Shown: positions 22,990 through 31,055 of the stretch, one piece after another
How positions within the stretch are numbered: position 1 is the first letter of the stretch
Layout of the letters: each line of letters begins with the position of its first letter
NCBI GenBank assembly: GCA_038323575.1
Contig: JBBQHB010000060.1
Coordinates: 1-31,962, forward strand
DNA: 31,962 bases
Source of the DNA: CAINVV01 sp038323575
GTDB taxonomy: Bacteria > Bacteroidota > Bacteroidia > Bacteroidales > Prolixibacteraceae
Reading direction: 5' to 3'
Notes under the pieces: model-generated
What the model was told of the DNA's origin: nothing
Seen by the model: the letters and a program-made list of their open reading frames with translations, nothing else
The model's database searches: none
Position numbers and translations under genes: made by a program

Positions 22990-24198
22990 ATGATGAAATT
23001 TGGGAGCGTTTTAACAATTGCAGGTATGCTGCTCTTTTGCAGCCTGACCACAATGGCACAGGAGAAAAAAGATTCATCAGGGTACAAATTCACCCTGGTC
23101 AAAGAATTACCGCACACACCTGTCAAAGACCAGTTCAGGACCGGAACCTGCTGGTCCTTTGCAGACTGTTCGTTCATTGAATCCGAATTATTAAGGATCG
23201 GCAAACCAGAAGTCGATCTCTCCGAAATGTTTCTGGTGAACCATTGCTACCGCGATAAAGCCGACCGCTACGTCCGGATGCAGGGAAATACCAATTTCGG
23301 AGGCGGTGGTCTGCTCCATGATATAGTATATGTCATGAAAAATTACGGATTGGTACCCGAATCAGCCTACCCCGGCCTGAACTATGGCGAGAAAAAACAT
23401 GTTCACGGCGAAGTGGACAATCTGCTGAAGACAATGGTAACCTCGGTAGTTCAAAACAAAAACCGCAAAATTTCAACGGCCTGGCAAGCTGCTTTTGACA
23501 AAAGTGCAGATGCCTATTTAGGGGATTTACCGGATAATTTCAAGTATGAAGGTAAAAAATATACCCCGAAAACTTTTCTGTCGGATTTTGCAGGGGGAAT
23601 TAATGCGGATGATTATGTGGAGATCACATCATTCAGCCATCATCCCTTTTATCAGCAGTTTATTTTAGAGGTTCCTGACAACTGGCTTTGGGAAAAAATG
23701 TACAACGTACAACTCGGCGACATTCAGCAAATAATCGATAATGCCCTGGCACAGGGATACACTGTCGGATGGGCTGCAGATGTTAGTGAGAAAGGGTTTG
23801 CAACTTCACAGAAAGGCATCGCGGTAGTACCCGAAGCCAATAAGGAAGATATGAGTAATGCAGAGATCAAAAAATGGGAAAAACTCTCTGATGCCGATAA
23901 AGAGAAGAAATTGTACAAACTGACCAAGCCCGGCAAAGAAAAAGTAATCTCACAGGAACTTCGTCAGGCTGCATTCGATTCGCAGGAGACAACCGACGAT
24001 CATGCCATGCATATCATCGGTCTGGCCAAAGACCAAAATGGTACCCCCTACTACAAAATCAAGAATTCCTGGGGGCCATACAACAGCTATGACGGATATT
24101 TCTATGCATCAATACCTTATATCCAGTTTAAAACTACTGCAATCCTGGTTCACAAAAATGCAGTACCTCAGGATATCAGGAAAAAACTGGGATTCTGA
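22990..24198 (+). CDS. Exported C1-type cysteine peptidase (bleomycin-hydrolase-like)
   Basis: A 402-residue papain-fold peptidase. The catalytic residues are Cys54 in TGTCWSFA, His338 in TDDHAMHIIG and Asn359 in KIKNSWG, with Gln48 in KDQFRTGT supplying the oxyanion hole. The layout is that of PepC/bleomycin hydrolase aminopeptidases. Those are usually cytoplasmic, but this protein begins with a clear signal peptide (FGSVLTIAGMLLFCSLTTMAQ), so it should act in the periplasm or outside. Start 22990 places the signal peptide at the N-terminus; a start at 22957 would add eleven polar residues and overlap the preceding gene. Confidence 0.88.
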   Translation: MMKFGSVLTIAGMLLFCSLTTMAQEKKDSSGYKFTLVKELPHTPVKDQFRTGTCWSFADCSFIESELLRIGKPEVDLSEMFLVNHCYRDKADRYVRMQGNTNFGGGGLLHDIVYVMKNYGLVPESAYPGLNYGEKKHVHGEVDNLLKTMVTSVVQNKNRKISTAWQAAFDKSADAYLGDLPDNFKYEGKKYTPKTFLSDFAGGINADDYVEITSFSHHPFYQQFILEVPDNWLWEKMYNVQLGDIQQIIDNALAQGYTVGWAADVSEKGFATSQKGIAVVPEANKEDMSNAEIKKWEKLSDADKEKKLYKLTKPGKEKVISQELRQAAFDSQETTDDHAMHIIGLAKDQNGTPYYKIKNSWGPYNSYDGYFYASIPYIQFKTTAILVHKNAVPQDIRKKLGF

Positions 24199-24248
24199 TT
24201 TTTTTAGCAGGATGCAAAAACGGCGAACATTTTTTCTATAAAAATTTC

Positions 24249-24276
24249 TTGCAGAACAAAATAATACCTATTTTTG
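24249..24276 (+). promoter_or_regulatory. rplS promoter (-33 TTG, -7 TATTTTTG)
   Basis: TTG at 24249-24251 and TATTTTTG at 24269-24276, separated by 17 bp, fit the Bacteroidota promoter pattern. The predicted start of transcription near 24282 leaves a leader of about 80 nt before rplS, long enough for a ribosomal-protein autoregulatory structure. Confidence 0.6.
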
Positions 24277-24362
24277 CACCCGATTTCCGTACGCAATCTC
24301 TGGCAGCAAACAACTGGACACTGTTTACATTGCGTTCGTCAAACAAGTAAAATACAATTGTA

Positions 24363-24713
24363 ATGGATTTAATTAAAATTGCTGAAAACGCGTTTTTAGC
24401 AGAACAGAAAGAGTTTCCTGCTTTTCATCCCGGGGATACCATCACCGTTAGGTATAAGATCAGAGAAGGTAACAAAGAGCGGATTCAGAACTACAAAGGT
24501 ACTGTAATTCAAATCAAAGGGACCGGAACAACCAAAACATTTACTGTTCGCAAAATGTCCGGAAACATCGGTGTTGAACGTATTTTCCCGATGACTTCCC
24601 CGTTTATTGACGGAATCGAAGTAAACCGGATGGGTCATGTCCGTCGTGCAAGATTGTTCTATCTGCGCAGTCTCACCGGCAAGAAAGCCCGTATTAAAGA
24701 GAAAAGATTTTAA
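24363..24713 (+). CDS. rplS: 50S ribosomal protein L19
   Basis: A 116-residue ribosomal protein at the 30S-50S interface. Family signatures are FHPGDTITVRYKI, ERIQNYKGTVI, TFTVRK and the basic C-terminus RRARLFYLRSLTGKKARIKEKRF. Length is standard. It has its own promoter at 24249-24276 and a strong terminator at 24729-24760, so it is a single-gene unit, separate from rpsP/trmD with which it is grouped in many other phyla. Confidence 0.97.
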   Translation: MDLIKIAENAFLAEQKEFPAFHPGDTITVRYKIREGNKERIQNYKGTVIQIKGTGTTKTFTVRKMSGNIGVERIFPMTSPFIDGIEVNRMGHVRRARLFYLRSLTGKKARIKEKRF

Positions 24714-24728
24714 TCAAAACTGGTTGAC

Positions 24729-24760
24729 AAAAAAGGTTCTCAAAAGGGACCTTTTTTTTT
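24729..24760 (+). terminator. Intrinsic terminator of rplS
   Basis: Stem aaaaaaggttc / gggaccttttttt (11 pairs, one G-T wobble) followed by a run of nine T residues, starting 15 bp after the rplS stop: a textbook Rho-independent terminator. Confidence 0.9.
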
Positions 24761-24823
24761 GTGCCGCTGCGCGCGCCGGCGACTTTCCGGTTTTTTTTCC
24801 TAATTTCGGAAAACCTTTCTGCT

Positions 24824-25744
24824 ATGGCCTTTTCATCCCAACAAAAAATATTTTCAACCAGGTGGTTTCTCGATTACGGGATGATCACCCTGGGTTCTTT
24901 CATCATGGCGGTGGGATATGTCTTTTTTATCACACCTCACAAGATTGTTCCGGGCGGAGTTTACGGACTGGGTATCATCTTCCATTACCTTTCCAAAGGA
25001 ATGGCTTTTTGGCCTGACGGTTTCCCTATTGGACTATTTAACCTGCTGGTAAACATACCCTTAACCTATGTAGGCATTAAGATGCTTGGCCCCAGATTTG
25101 GTGTAAAAACGATCTACGGATTTGTCTCCTCATCCATTTTCATGGACGGAATCACAATGATGCGGGTGGTTGGTGATGCGCCGTTGGTTCAGGATGTTTT
25201 ACTGTCGTGCATCTTTGGCGGTGTGCTCACGGGTATCGGGCTGGGTCTGATATTCAAATCAAAGGCCACTTCCGGAGGGAGCGACATTGTTGCGATGATT
25301 ATCACCAAATACACCCGTATCCCAATCGGTCAGATGTTGATCTGGGTAGATACGGCCATCGTTTTTGTGGCATTGGCTGCCTTTAAAGACTGGCAAATTC
25401 CGCTTTACAGCATCCTTGTGATTTACATCACCGGCAGGGCTGTCGACATGATTTTGCAAGGCGCCAATTACAACAAGGCAATGATCATTATCTCCAATGA
25501 ACATGAAAAAATCCGGGATAAAATTATCATCGATTTAGAACGCGGCGGAACCTACCTGAAAGGGGTCGGGATGTACACCAATGCCGAAAAGAACATTATT
25601 TTCACGGTTGTCAACCGAAGGGAGGTTGCTATCCTTGAAGAACATATCGCCTCAATAGATCCGCATGCTTTCATCACCATCATGGATGCCAGCGAGATTC
25701 TCGGAGAAGGATTCCGATCGCTTAAACACAAGATTGAGGACTAA
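24824..25744 (+). CDS. YitT family membrane protein with DUF2179 domain
   Basis: A 306-residue protein with about five to six membrane helices (~18-210) beginning WFLDYGMITLGSFIMAVGYVFF, the family motif PHKIVPGGVYGLGI, and a second conserved GLIFKSKATSGGSDIV. A soluble C-terminal DUF2179 domain (~215-306) is predicted to bind a small ligand. Family members are putative transporters of unknown substrate. The ATG at 24824 is chosen; an in-frame GTG at 24761 lies in the rplS terminator tail. The stop overlaps the stop of the convergent PAS gene by four bases, with no room for a terminator between them. Confidence 0.9.
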   Translation: MAFSSQQKIFSTRWFLDYGMITLGSFIMAVGYVFFITPHKIVPGGVYGLGIIFHYLSKGMAFWPDGFPIGLFNLLVNIPLTYVGIKMLGPRFGVKTIYGFVSSSIFMDGITMMRVVGDAPLVQDVLLSCIFGGVLTGIGLGLIFKSKATSGGSDIVAMIITKYTRIPIGQMLIWVDTAIVFVALAAFKDWQIPLYSILVIYITGRAVDMILQGANYNKAMIIISNEHEKIRDKIIIDLERGGTYLKGVGMYTNAEKNIIFTVVNRREVAILEEHIASIDPHAFITIMDASEILGEGFRSLKHKIED

Positions 25745-26079
25745 TCCCTCGAATGATGTGCCATCACATCAGGTATCTCAAATGACATCTCCACCACTCC
25801 GCTGAATTCACCGTCACGAAACCATGGTGATTGCCTGATAATTTTCTTAATCCCACTTTTTTCGATGGTATAGACATTGGTCAGCGGCTCTTTCAGCATA
25901 CCAAGAAGTTTGGTGCGGGAGGGTTCGGGATGGCATTCCACCAGACTTGAACCGGTCAGATCACCGCTGTCATCGTATTTGGCAAATGATCTCTTAGATT
26001 TTTCGTTCATGTACACAACAATTCCTTTCAGGTCGCAAATTGTTATTGCAGCCTCATCCTGATCAAGCCAGCTCTCCAT
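25741..26079 (-). CDS. Stand-alone PAS-domain protein
   Basis: A 112-residue soluble protein consisting only of a PAS fold: AITICDLKGIVVYMNEKSKRSF, then SLVECHPEPSRTKLLGML, which recalls the PAS domain of DUF438/hemerythrin-like proteins, then a closing FSGVVEMSFEIPDV strand. No kinase, GGDEF or DNA-binding domain is attached, so it may sense a ligand or redox state and pass it on by protein contact. The start at 26079 follows the stop of the upstream GH16-fold gene by 14 bp, suggesting co-transcription with it; a longer frame from 26112 would overlap that gene. Confidence 0.75.
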   Translation of the reverse strand: MESWLDQDEAAITICDLKGIVVYMNEKSKRSFAKYDDSGDLTGSSLVECHPEPSRTKLLGMLKEPLTNVYTIEKSGIKKIIRQSPWFRDGEFSGVVEMSFEIPDVMAHHSRD

Positions 26080-26093
26080 TTTAGATTTGATTA

Positions 26094-27539
26094 TTATTTT
26101 TTCGTAAAACACCGAATCCAGTCAACTTCAAACCTGTGCGGCAACAGATGATCGCTTACATCGCCGTGAAGGGTAGTAAGCAAATTGAAGAAAAGCGGAT
26201 CATTCACAAATACTGAATTCCGGTATACTTCATGCCCGTTAATTTTCCACACAAACTGACTGTTATATAACTCAATCCTGTAAATGTGGTAATGTTCTGC
26301 ATTCAGCCCGTTTATCTTCTTATATTTTGAAGATTTTGAATCCTGTCTTTCGATGATGCCCAAGCCAACACCATTTTTGGTACTCCGAACCAGGTCAATC
26401 TGAGGGAACGGCTTATCCCCCGTCAAAGAAAATGCTGAGGTAATGGTCGCATCTTTTTTAAACCTGAGTTTTGCCTCCACAACACCCTCTTTCATACGGA
26501 AAAAATCCGCATTGTTCATAATGGAAGAGGTATATTCAAACTGCTTTGGGATCAATCCGACAACAGGATTCCAAATTCTTCCCGTTACCTGCTCTTTCTT
26601 TGCCCACAATGACAATGTATTGTTCAGCACCTGTATGTTCTTTATGCCATTGAAAGCCTGCATTTCTCCATTTTGAGAGAAACTGACACCTGAAAGTTTG
26701 AATCCAAGCCAATTTTCAGGCTGCCACTGTTGGGTATTCAACTCTTTTTCGATAAAATTTTCATCGAGGACAATGTTCCATTTTTCAAAGAAGTCAAGCT
26801 CCCTGGCTTTTTTTAATTTGCGGTATTCGGCCATAAAAGCGCTCGAGTCCAATTCTTTGAATTCCAAAATTTTTTGGTGCTCATCACTTTTCAGGAATTT
26901 CTTTTTGTCCTTGAGGTAGGCCACACGCTTTTTAAATTCATCGGAAGCAGTCATTCCGCAAAGCTCATCATACCTGAGCAACTGGATTGAGCCAACCGTA
27001 TTTAAATAACTTTGATAGCTTTCGGAATTGTTGTATTTTTTCCAGAAACGAATATCAGCACTCTTTCTAACCTGGTTGTATTCAGCAAAAATCGGATAAT
27101 CATCGGTTTGAACAAATGCTTTCTTTTTTTGGCTCGCCATTCTGATTTTAAAATCTTTGCAGCCAACTTCATTTTCCAGAAATAAATATCTTTCCAGTTC
27201 TGATCCTTGCACGATTTTTTGAAAACGTTCCAACTTGGGAGATACAGATACTATTTGATAATTTCTGATTTGTTTAGACTTAGCCAGCGTTTTGTAGGAT
27301 AAAATCATTTTTTCTTCCTCACTGCCGCTAAATTGGAGCGATTCGATCTCTCTTCTTTTTTGTTGGAATGCAGCAGAGTCGATGAGGCTCTTTAAATCAA
27401 AATGCCGTTTTAACTCGGCGGAGTTTTCCATAGCATCCAGGTCATCCCGCATTTTGATCAGCTTTTCCCATTTGGCATCCAGTTGATCAGCAGATGGAAT
27501 CATCCCTAAGGCATATTTCAGTCGAAAAATGATTGACAT
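26094..27539 (-). CDS. Cytoplasmic protein with helical repeats and a non-catalytic GH16-type fold
   Basis: A 481-residue protein with no signal peptide. Residues ~15-255 are highly charged helices with a loose ~40-residue repeat, each unit carrying a YxxL/VxKSxxI-type core (SYKTLAKSKQIRNY, EYNQVRKSADIRFW, EYRKLKKARELDFF). Residues ~260-481 match the GH16/concanavalin-like jelly roll: a central SAFSLTGDKPFPQIDLVRST strand and the terminal YRIELYNSQFVWKINGHEVY ... EVDWIRCF. In GH16 enzymes the central strand holds ExDxxE; here it reads QIDLVR, so both catalytic glutamates are gone. It is therefore probably a cytoplasmic binding or scaffold protein, not an enzyme. It has its own -7 box and precedes the PAS gene. 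Confidence 0.75.
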   Translation of the reverse strand: MSIIFRLKYALGMIPSADQLDAKWEKLIKMRDDLDAMENSAELKRHFDLKSLIDSAAFQQKRREIESLQFSGSEEEKMILSYKTLAKSKQIRNYQIVSVSPKLERFQKIVQGSELERYLFLENEVGCKDFKIRMASQKKKAFVQTDDYPIFAEYNQVRKSADIRFWKKYNNSESYQSYLNTVGSIQLLRYDELCGMTASDEFKKRVAYLKDKKKFLKSDEHQKILEFKELDSSAFMAEYRKLKKARELDFFEKWNIVLDENFIEKELNTQQWQPENWLGFKLSGVSFSQNGEMQAFNGIKNIQVLNNTLSLWAKKEQVTGRIWNPVVGLIPKQFEYTSSIMNNADFFRMKEGVVEAKLRFKKDATITSAFSLTGDKPFPQIDLVRSTKNGVGLGIIERQDSKSSKYKKINGLNAEHYHIYRIELYNSQFVWKINGHEVYRNSVFVNDPLFFNLLTTLHGDVSDHLLPHRFEVDWIRCFTKK

Positions 27540-27561
27540 AATGGTTAATTTAGATATTGAA

Positions 27562-27569
27562 CAAATTTA
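27562..27569 (-). promoter_or_regulatory. -7 box for the GH16-fold/PAS unit
   Basis: On the minus strand TAAATTTG matches TAnnTTTG, 22 bp before the ATG at 27539. It lies back to back with the plus-strand box at 27593, forming a compact divergent promoter region of under 80 bp. Confidence 0.5.
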
Positions 27570-27592
27570 AAATAATCCTGATAAAAAAAGCC

Positions 27593-27600
27593 TAATTTTG
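27593..27600 (+). promoter_or_regulatory. -7 box for the rRNA methyltransferase gene
   Basis: TAATTTTG matches the Bacteroidota -7 consensus exactly, 15 bp before the ATG at 27616. It decides the start: the in-frame TTG at 27598 is part of this promoter box. Confidence 0.55.
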
Positions 27601-27615
27601 ACAAAAAGTACACAA

Positions 27616-29013
27616 ATGATCCTGCTTCCCGAGCGTTTTGAAAATAGGATGAATAGGATACTTGGCCCGGAATTTCCGGCTTTCAGGCAATCACTCAATG
27701 CTGAGACCACTCATTCAATAAGGAATAACAGAAAAAAAACAGATATGTTCACCGGGTTAGCTCCCGTCCCATACTGTTCATCGGGTTTTTACCTCAACCA
27801 GCGACCAATTTTCACCCTCGACCCGCTGTTTCATGCAGGGGTCTATTACGTGCAGGAATCGAGTTCCATGTTCCTTGAACAATTCATTTTGCACGCCGGC
27901 AAAAAAAATCCGAGGGTGTTGGATTTATGTGCGGCGCCCGGCGGTAAATCCACCCATCTTTCCTCCCTTTTGTCCGACGAGAGCCTCCTGGTAAGCAATG
28001 AGGTAATCCATTCAAGGGCCAAAATGTTATCAGAAAACCTGAAAAAATGGGGCAATCCGAATGTCGTGGTGACCTGCAATGACCCGGCGGATTATTCAAG
28101 GATTCCGGGATTTTTTGACATCATCGTCGTCGATGCACCCTGTTCCGGCGAGGGACTTTTCCGGCGTAACCATGCTGCGATCGGAGAATGGTCGGAGGCA
28201 AATGCCAACCTGTGCGCCCAGCGCCAGAAAAGGATACTGGCAGATGTCTGGCCTTCATTGGCTGAAGACGGAATACTTATTTACAGTACCTGTACTTTCA
28301 ATACTGCTGAAAATGAGGAAAATATCAGCTGGCTTTCCGAGTTTGCACCCGTTGAACCAATAACGCTGCAAATTCGTGATGATTGGGGTATTGATACAAC
28401 TGAAGCAAACGGGTTGCCCTGTTACCGTTTTTATCCGCACAAGGTAAAAGGAGAAGGATATTTCACTGCCGCGGTTAGAAAAAAAGGAGCGGCAGCAGCA
28501 AAGTTGAATACAAAAAATAAAACAGCGCTTTCGCTTGCCGGGAAAAATGATCAGTTACTGTTGAACGGCCTCATTCTGAACAAATCCCTCTCCTTGCTGA
28601 AATTTGAGGATAATTTCCTGGCATGGCCGACTGCCTTACTGGCTGAACTGGACCAGATAAAGGCAAATCTCAGGATTGTGCATGCGGGCATAAAAACAGG
28701 GGGAATTATCCGCGACAACTTTAATCCTGCACATGAACTGGCTGTTTCCACGATTTGCAACAAATCCCGCTTCCCACAATTGGAACTTACACTTGAGCAG
28801 GCGCTCTCCTACCTGAAACGGGATGATTTCCGGATTGAATTTAAGGAGAAAGGCTGGAATCTGATCACTTACAAGGGTCAACCGCTCGGGTGGGCCAAAA
28901 ACATCGGAAACCGTTTCAACAACGGCTACCCCAAGGAATGGCGGATACGAATGTCTACTGCAGCCTATACCGGCGAGAGACTGAAGGAAGAAGCGGAGAA
29001 GTTCCCCATTTGA
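27616..29013 (+). CDS. RsmF/NOP2-type rRNA (cytosine-C5)-methyltransferase
   Basis: A 465-residue cytoplasmic SAM-dependent methyltransferase of the NOL1/NOP2/Sun family. Residues 102-112 (LDLCAAPGGKS) form the SAM site. The two catalytic cysteines are Cys176 in VVDAPCSGEG (nucleophilic motif IV/VI pair) and Cys226 in YSTCTFN. The C-terminal ~85 residues look like the PUA-like RNA-binding domain of RsmF (YLKRDDFRI ... PLGWAKNIGNRFNNGYPKEWRI). E. coli RsmF modifies C1407 of 16S rRNA; the exact base here is inferred. It stands alone. Minisatellite DNA begins two bases after its TGA stop. Confidence 0.9.
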   Translation: MILLPERFENRMNRILGPEFPAFRQSLNAETTHSIRNNRKKTDMFTGLAPVPYCSSGFYLNQRPIFTLDPLFHAGVYYVQESSSMFLEQFILHAGKKNPRVLDLCAAPGGKSTHLSSLLSDESLLVSNEVIHSRAKMLSENLKKWGNPNVVVTCNDPADYSRIPGFFDIIVVDAPCSGEGLFRRNHAAIGEWSEANANLCAQRQKRILADVWPSLAEDGILIYSTCTFNTAENEENISWLSEFAPVEPITLQIRDDWGIDTTEANGLPCYRFYPHKVKGEGYFTAAVRKKGAAAAKLNTKNKTALSLAGKNDQLLLNGLILNKSLSLLKFEDNFLAWPTALLAELDQIKANLRIVHAGIKTGGIIRDNFNPAHELAVSTICNKSRFPQLELTLEQALSYLKRDDFRIEFKEKGWNLITYKGQPLGWAKNIGNRFNNGYPKEWRIRMSTAAYTGERLKEEAEKFPI

Positions 29014-29353
29014 GGGACTGGACGACTGGACGACTGGACGACTGGAGGACTGAGGACGGAAAGACGGAGAGAGCGAAATGATGAAAATTTTCGATTTTCG
29101 ATTGCGATGAATCAGGCTTTTCGCGATTCCAGGAAATTCTATTTAACCACAAAGTACGCTAAGGGTATCGCAAAGGAACGCAAAGGAACACAAAGGAACA
29201 CAAAGGACTGAAATATTGAATATTGCGCTCCCTCCGCCTTTCGGTCCCTCCGTCTCCCAAGTCCTCCCTTCCTCCCGTCCTCCAGTCGTCCAGTCGTCCA
29301 GTCATCCAGTCGTCCAGTCGTCCAGTCATCCAGTCCTCCAGTCGTCCAGTCCT
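29014..29353. repeat. Minisatellite block with inverted octamer arrays
   Basis: This 338-bp gap between convergent genes is entirely low-complexity. Left: five gactggac-type octamers (29016-29055). Then gacgga/gacggaga units (to ~29078), an aaattttcgattttcgatt module (29085-29103), and an accacaaag...caaaggaac tandem module (29146-29209). Right: nine ccagtcgt-type octamers (29282-29353), the inverted complement of the left array. The last octamer overlaps the TAG stop codon of nspC, and the first begins two bases after the RsmF stop. The arms can form a long imperfect hairpin. No gene is supported here. Confidence 0.85.
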
Positions 29354-30497
29354 AATCCATCCTCCCTTTGTAATCCCCATATCCAAATTCCCTAAGCAGC
29401 GTAAAGCCCTTCTCCTCATTCCAGAGGCCGATGGAAGGATGTGCCACGCCGTTGAACATGGTCGTTTTGACGATGGTATAATGGATCATATCTTCAAATA
29501 GAATGATGTCTCCCGGTTCAAGCGGATTATCGAACGACCAGTATCCCATGTAATCACCGGCAAGGCACGAATTACCGCCCATCCGGTAGGCATGCTTGCC
29601 GGGAATGGCTTCCTGGTAAGCGCCTCTGATTTTGGGCTGGTAGGGCATCTCAAGGCAATCGGGCATGTGCGCAGTGAAAGAGATATTCAGGATGGCGGTT
29701 TTTATTCCTTTGTTTTCGACCACATCGACCACCGAAGCCAGCAGGAAACCGGTTTCCCAGGCAAATGCGCTGCCGGGTTCAAGCATGACAGTCAGGTTTT
29801 TCCAGCGTTCTTTAAATGCTTTCAGTACCCGGACCAGGTGGTCAGTATCGTAATCCGAGCGGGTCATCAGGTGGCCGCCGCCAAAATTGACCCATTTTAA
29901 CTCACCAAGAAACCTGCCGAAACGCTCTTCAAAAGCTTCCAGGGTCTTCTCCAAATCAAATGAGTCTGATTCACACAACGTATGAAAATGGAATCCCTCG
30001 ACACCTTCAGGCAATTTGTCGCCCAGCTGACCAGCGGTTATACCTAATCTGGCACCCGGCGCACAGGGATTGTATAACTCCGTTTTTACCTCCGAAAATT
30101 CAGGATTGACACGAATCCCTACCGAGACGGCCCTTTCAAAGGATCTAACACGTCCCCCAAATTTTTCCAGTTGGGCCAATGAATTGAAGGTGATATGAGA
30201 AGAATTTTCGAGCACCTGTTGGAAATCCGTTTCGGTAAAAGCAGGCGAATAAGTGTGTGCAAGACTTTTCATCTCTTCCATGGCCAGTTTCGCCTCGTTC
30301 GCCCCGCTGGCTGTCGCTCCGGTGATATACTCCCGGACAATCGGAAATACTTTCCACAGCGAGAATCCCTTGAATGCCAGTATAATCTCTACGCCTGCCG
30401 CCCGGCTGACACCCCTGATCTTCTCAAGGTTTCTGCGCAGCAGCGCTTCTTCAATGACGTAGCAGGGATTCGGTATTTTAGTAAAATCGATGGACAT
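29352..30497 (-). CDS. nspC: Carboxynorspermidine/carboxyspermidine decarboxylase
   Basis: A 381-residue PLP-dependent enzyme of the alanine-racemase-fold decarboxylases, which makes spermidine or norspermidine from the carboxylated precursor. The PLP Lys43 is in ILAFKGFSLW. Other signatures are GFHFHTLCESDS, the WVNFGGGHLMTR phosphate-binding loop, EPGSAFAWETG, and GNSCLAGDYMGYW near the C-terminus with the active-site Cys/Asp. Length is standard. Its usual partner, carboxynorspermidine dehydrogenase, is not in this window. A short tandem repeat begins immediately upstream of its start codon, and a minisatellite overlaps its stop. Confidence 0.94.
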   Translation of the reverse strand: MSIDFTKIPNPCYVIEEALLRRNLEKIRGVSRAAGVEIILAFKGFSLWKVFPIVREYITGATASGANEAKLAMEEMKSLAHTYSPAFTETDFQQVLENSSHITFNSLAQLEKFGGRVRSFERAVSVGIRVNPEFSEVKTELYNPCAPGARLGITAGQLGDKLPEGVEGFHFHTLCESDSFDLEKTLEAFEERFGRFLGELKWVNFGGGHLMTRSDYDTDHLVRVLKAFKERWKNLTVMLEPGSAFAWETGFLLASVVDVVENKGIKTAILNISFTAHMPDCLEMPYQPKIRGAYQEAIPGKHAYRMGGNSCLAGDYMGYWSFDNPLEPGDIILFEDMIHYTIVKTTMFNGVAHPSIGLWNEEKGFTLLREFGYGDYKGRMD

Positions 30498-30540
30498 GGG
30501 TTAATTTGAAAATGTGGAAATGTGAAAATGTGGAAATTAA
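30498..30540. repeat. Short tandem repeat in the nspC leader
   Basis: Alternating gaaaatgtg/gaaatgtg units between inverted ends ttaattt (30501-30507) and aaattaa (30534-30540). The 40-bp element starts three bases upstream of the nspC ATG, so its transcript forms the 5' leader of the gene. Confidence 0.65.
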
Positions 30541-30568
30541 CTATATACGCAATATAGGAAAGCAATAA

Positions 30569-31021
30569 TTATTTCAATTCTGTATCAATATGCTTATCTT
30601 TCAAGGCATTAACAAGGTCATCTAAAAAGAACTTTTCGAAACGGCCAAAATCATCCCTGTCTAGCAATACTCTTCGTTTTCTGCCATTGGTTACCTTAAA
30701 ATCAGCAATTAATAAATTTTGCCATGTATGTTTAATTTCAACCTTTTCTATTTGATAATAAAAAAGCTGTTTAACAAAGGTATTTTTATTGGATTTTAAT
30801 AATCCAAAAATTCCACCAATTAAAAAAAACAGACCCAGCAAGAAACGATAATCATCATACATTTTAAAATTGTCATTAACCCATATAAGGCCCAGAAAAA
30901 TTATGCTCACCTGGCTTAGTATCATCAAACTTTTCATCCACCTGAAATTCTTGTCTTTGATTTGGATGTGGTCATCTTCAAGAATCAACTCTCCATCAAA
31001 AATTACATAATCTGTTTTCAT
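30569..31021 (-). CDS. Hypothetical membrane protein, possible PH-like domain
   Basis: A 150-residue protein I do not recognise by name. It has a short N-terminal cytoplasmic part, two membrane helices (~30-48, SLMILSQVSIIFLGLIWV; ~58-76, YRFLLGLFFLIGGIFGLL), and a soluble C-terminal part of alternating strands ending in an amphipathic helix (FGRFEKFFLDDLVNALKDKH). The order of a helical hairpin followed by a strand-rich domain resembles bacterial PH-like membrane proteins. Base composition is noticeably more AT-rich than the neighbouring nspC. It lies 71 bp upstream of nspC on the same strand; a shared transcript is possible but not clear. Confidence 0.6.
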   Translation of the reverse strand: MKTDYVIFDGELILEDDHIQIKDKNFRWMKSLMILSQVSIIFLGLIWVNDNFKMYDDYRFLLGLFFLIGGIFGLLKSNKNTFVKQLFYYQIEKVEIKHTWQNLLIADFKVTNGRKRRVLLDRDDFGRFEKFFLDDLVNALKDKHIDTELK

Positions 31022-31055
31022 ATTCTTAAGTTGAATAAAGTTTTACAGGTTAGAA

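Noticed and set aside
24761..24823. GTG start for the YitT gene
   Set aside because: It begins right after the rplS terminator T-run; the ATG at 24824 gives the normal family N-terminus.
27598..27615. TTG start for the rRNA methyltransferase
   Set aside because: The TTG is part of the TAATTTTG promoter box; the ATG at 27616 fits better.
29282..29353. CRISPR-like regular repeats
   Set aside because: The octamers are contiguous with no spacers, and no cas genes are nearby.
29159..29419. Open reading frames across the nspC-rsmF gap encoding Arg/Leu/Asp/Trp repeats
   Set aside because: They are translations of the octamer minisatellite (an 8-bp unit read in three frames gives a regular peptide) and overlap the real nspC gene end.
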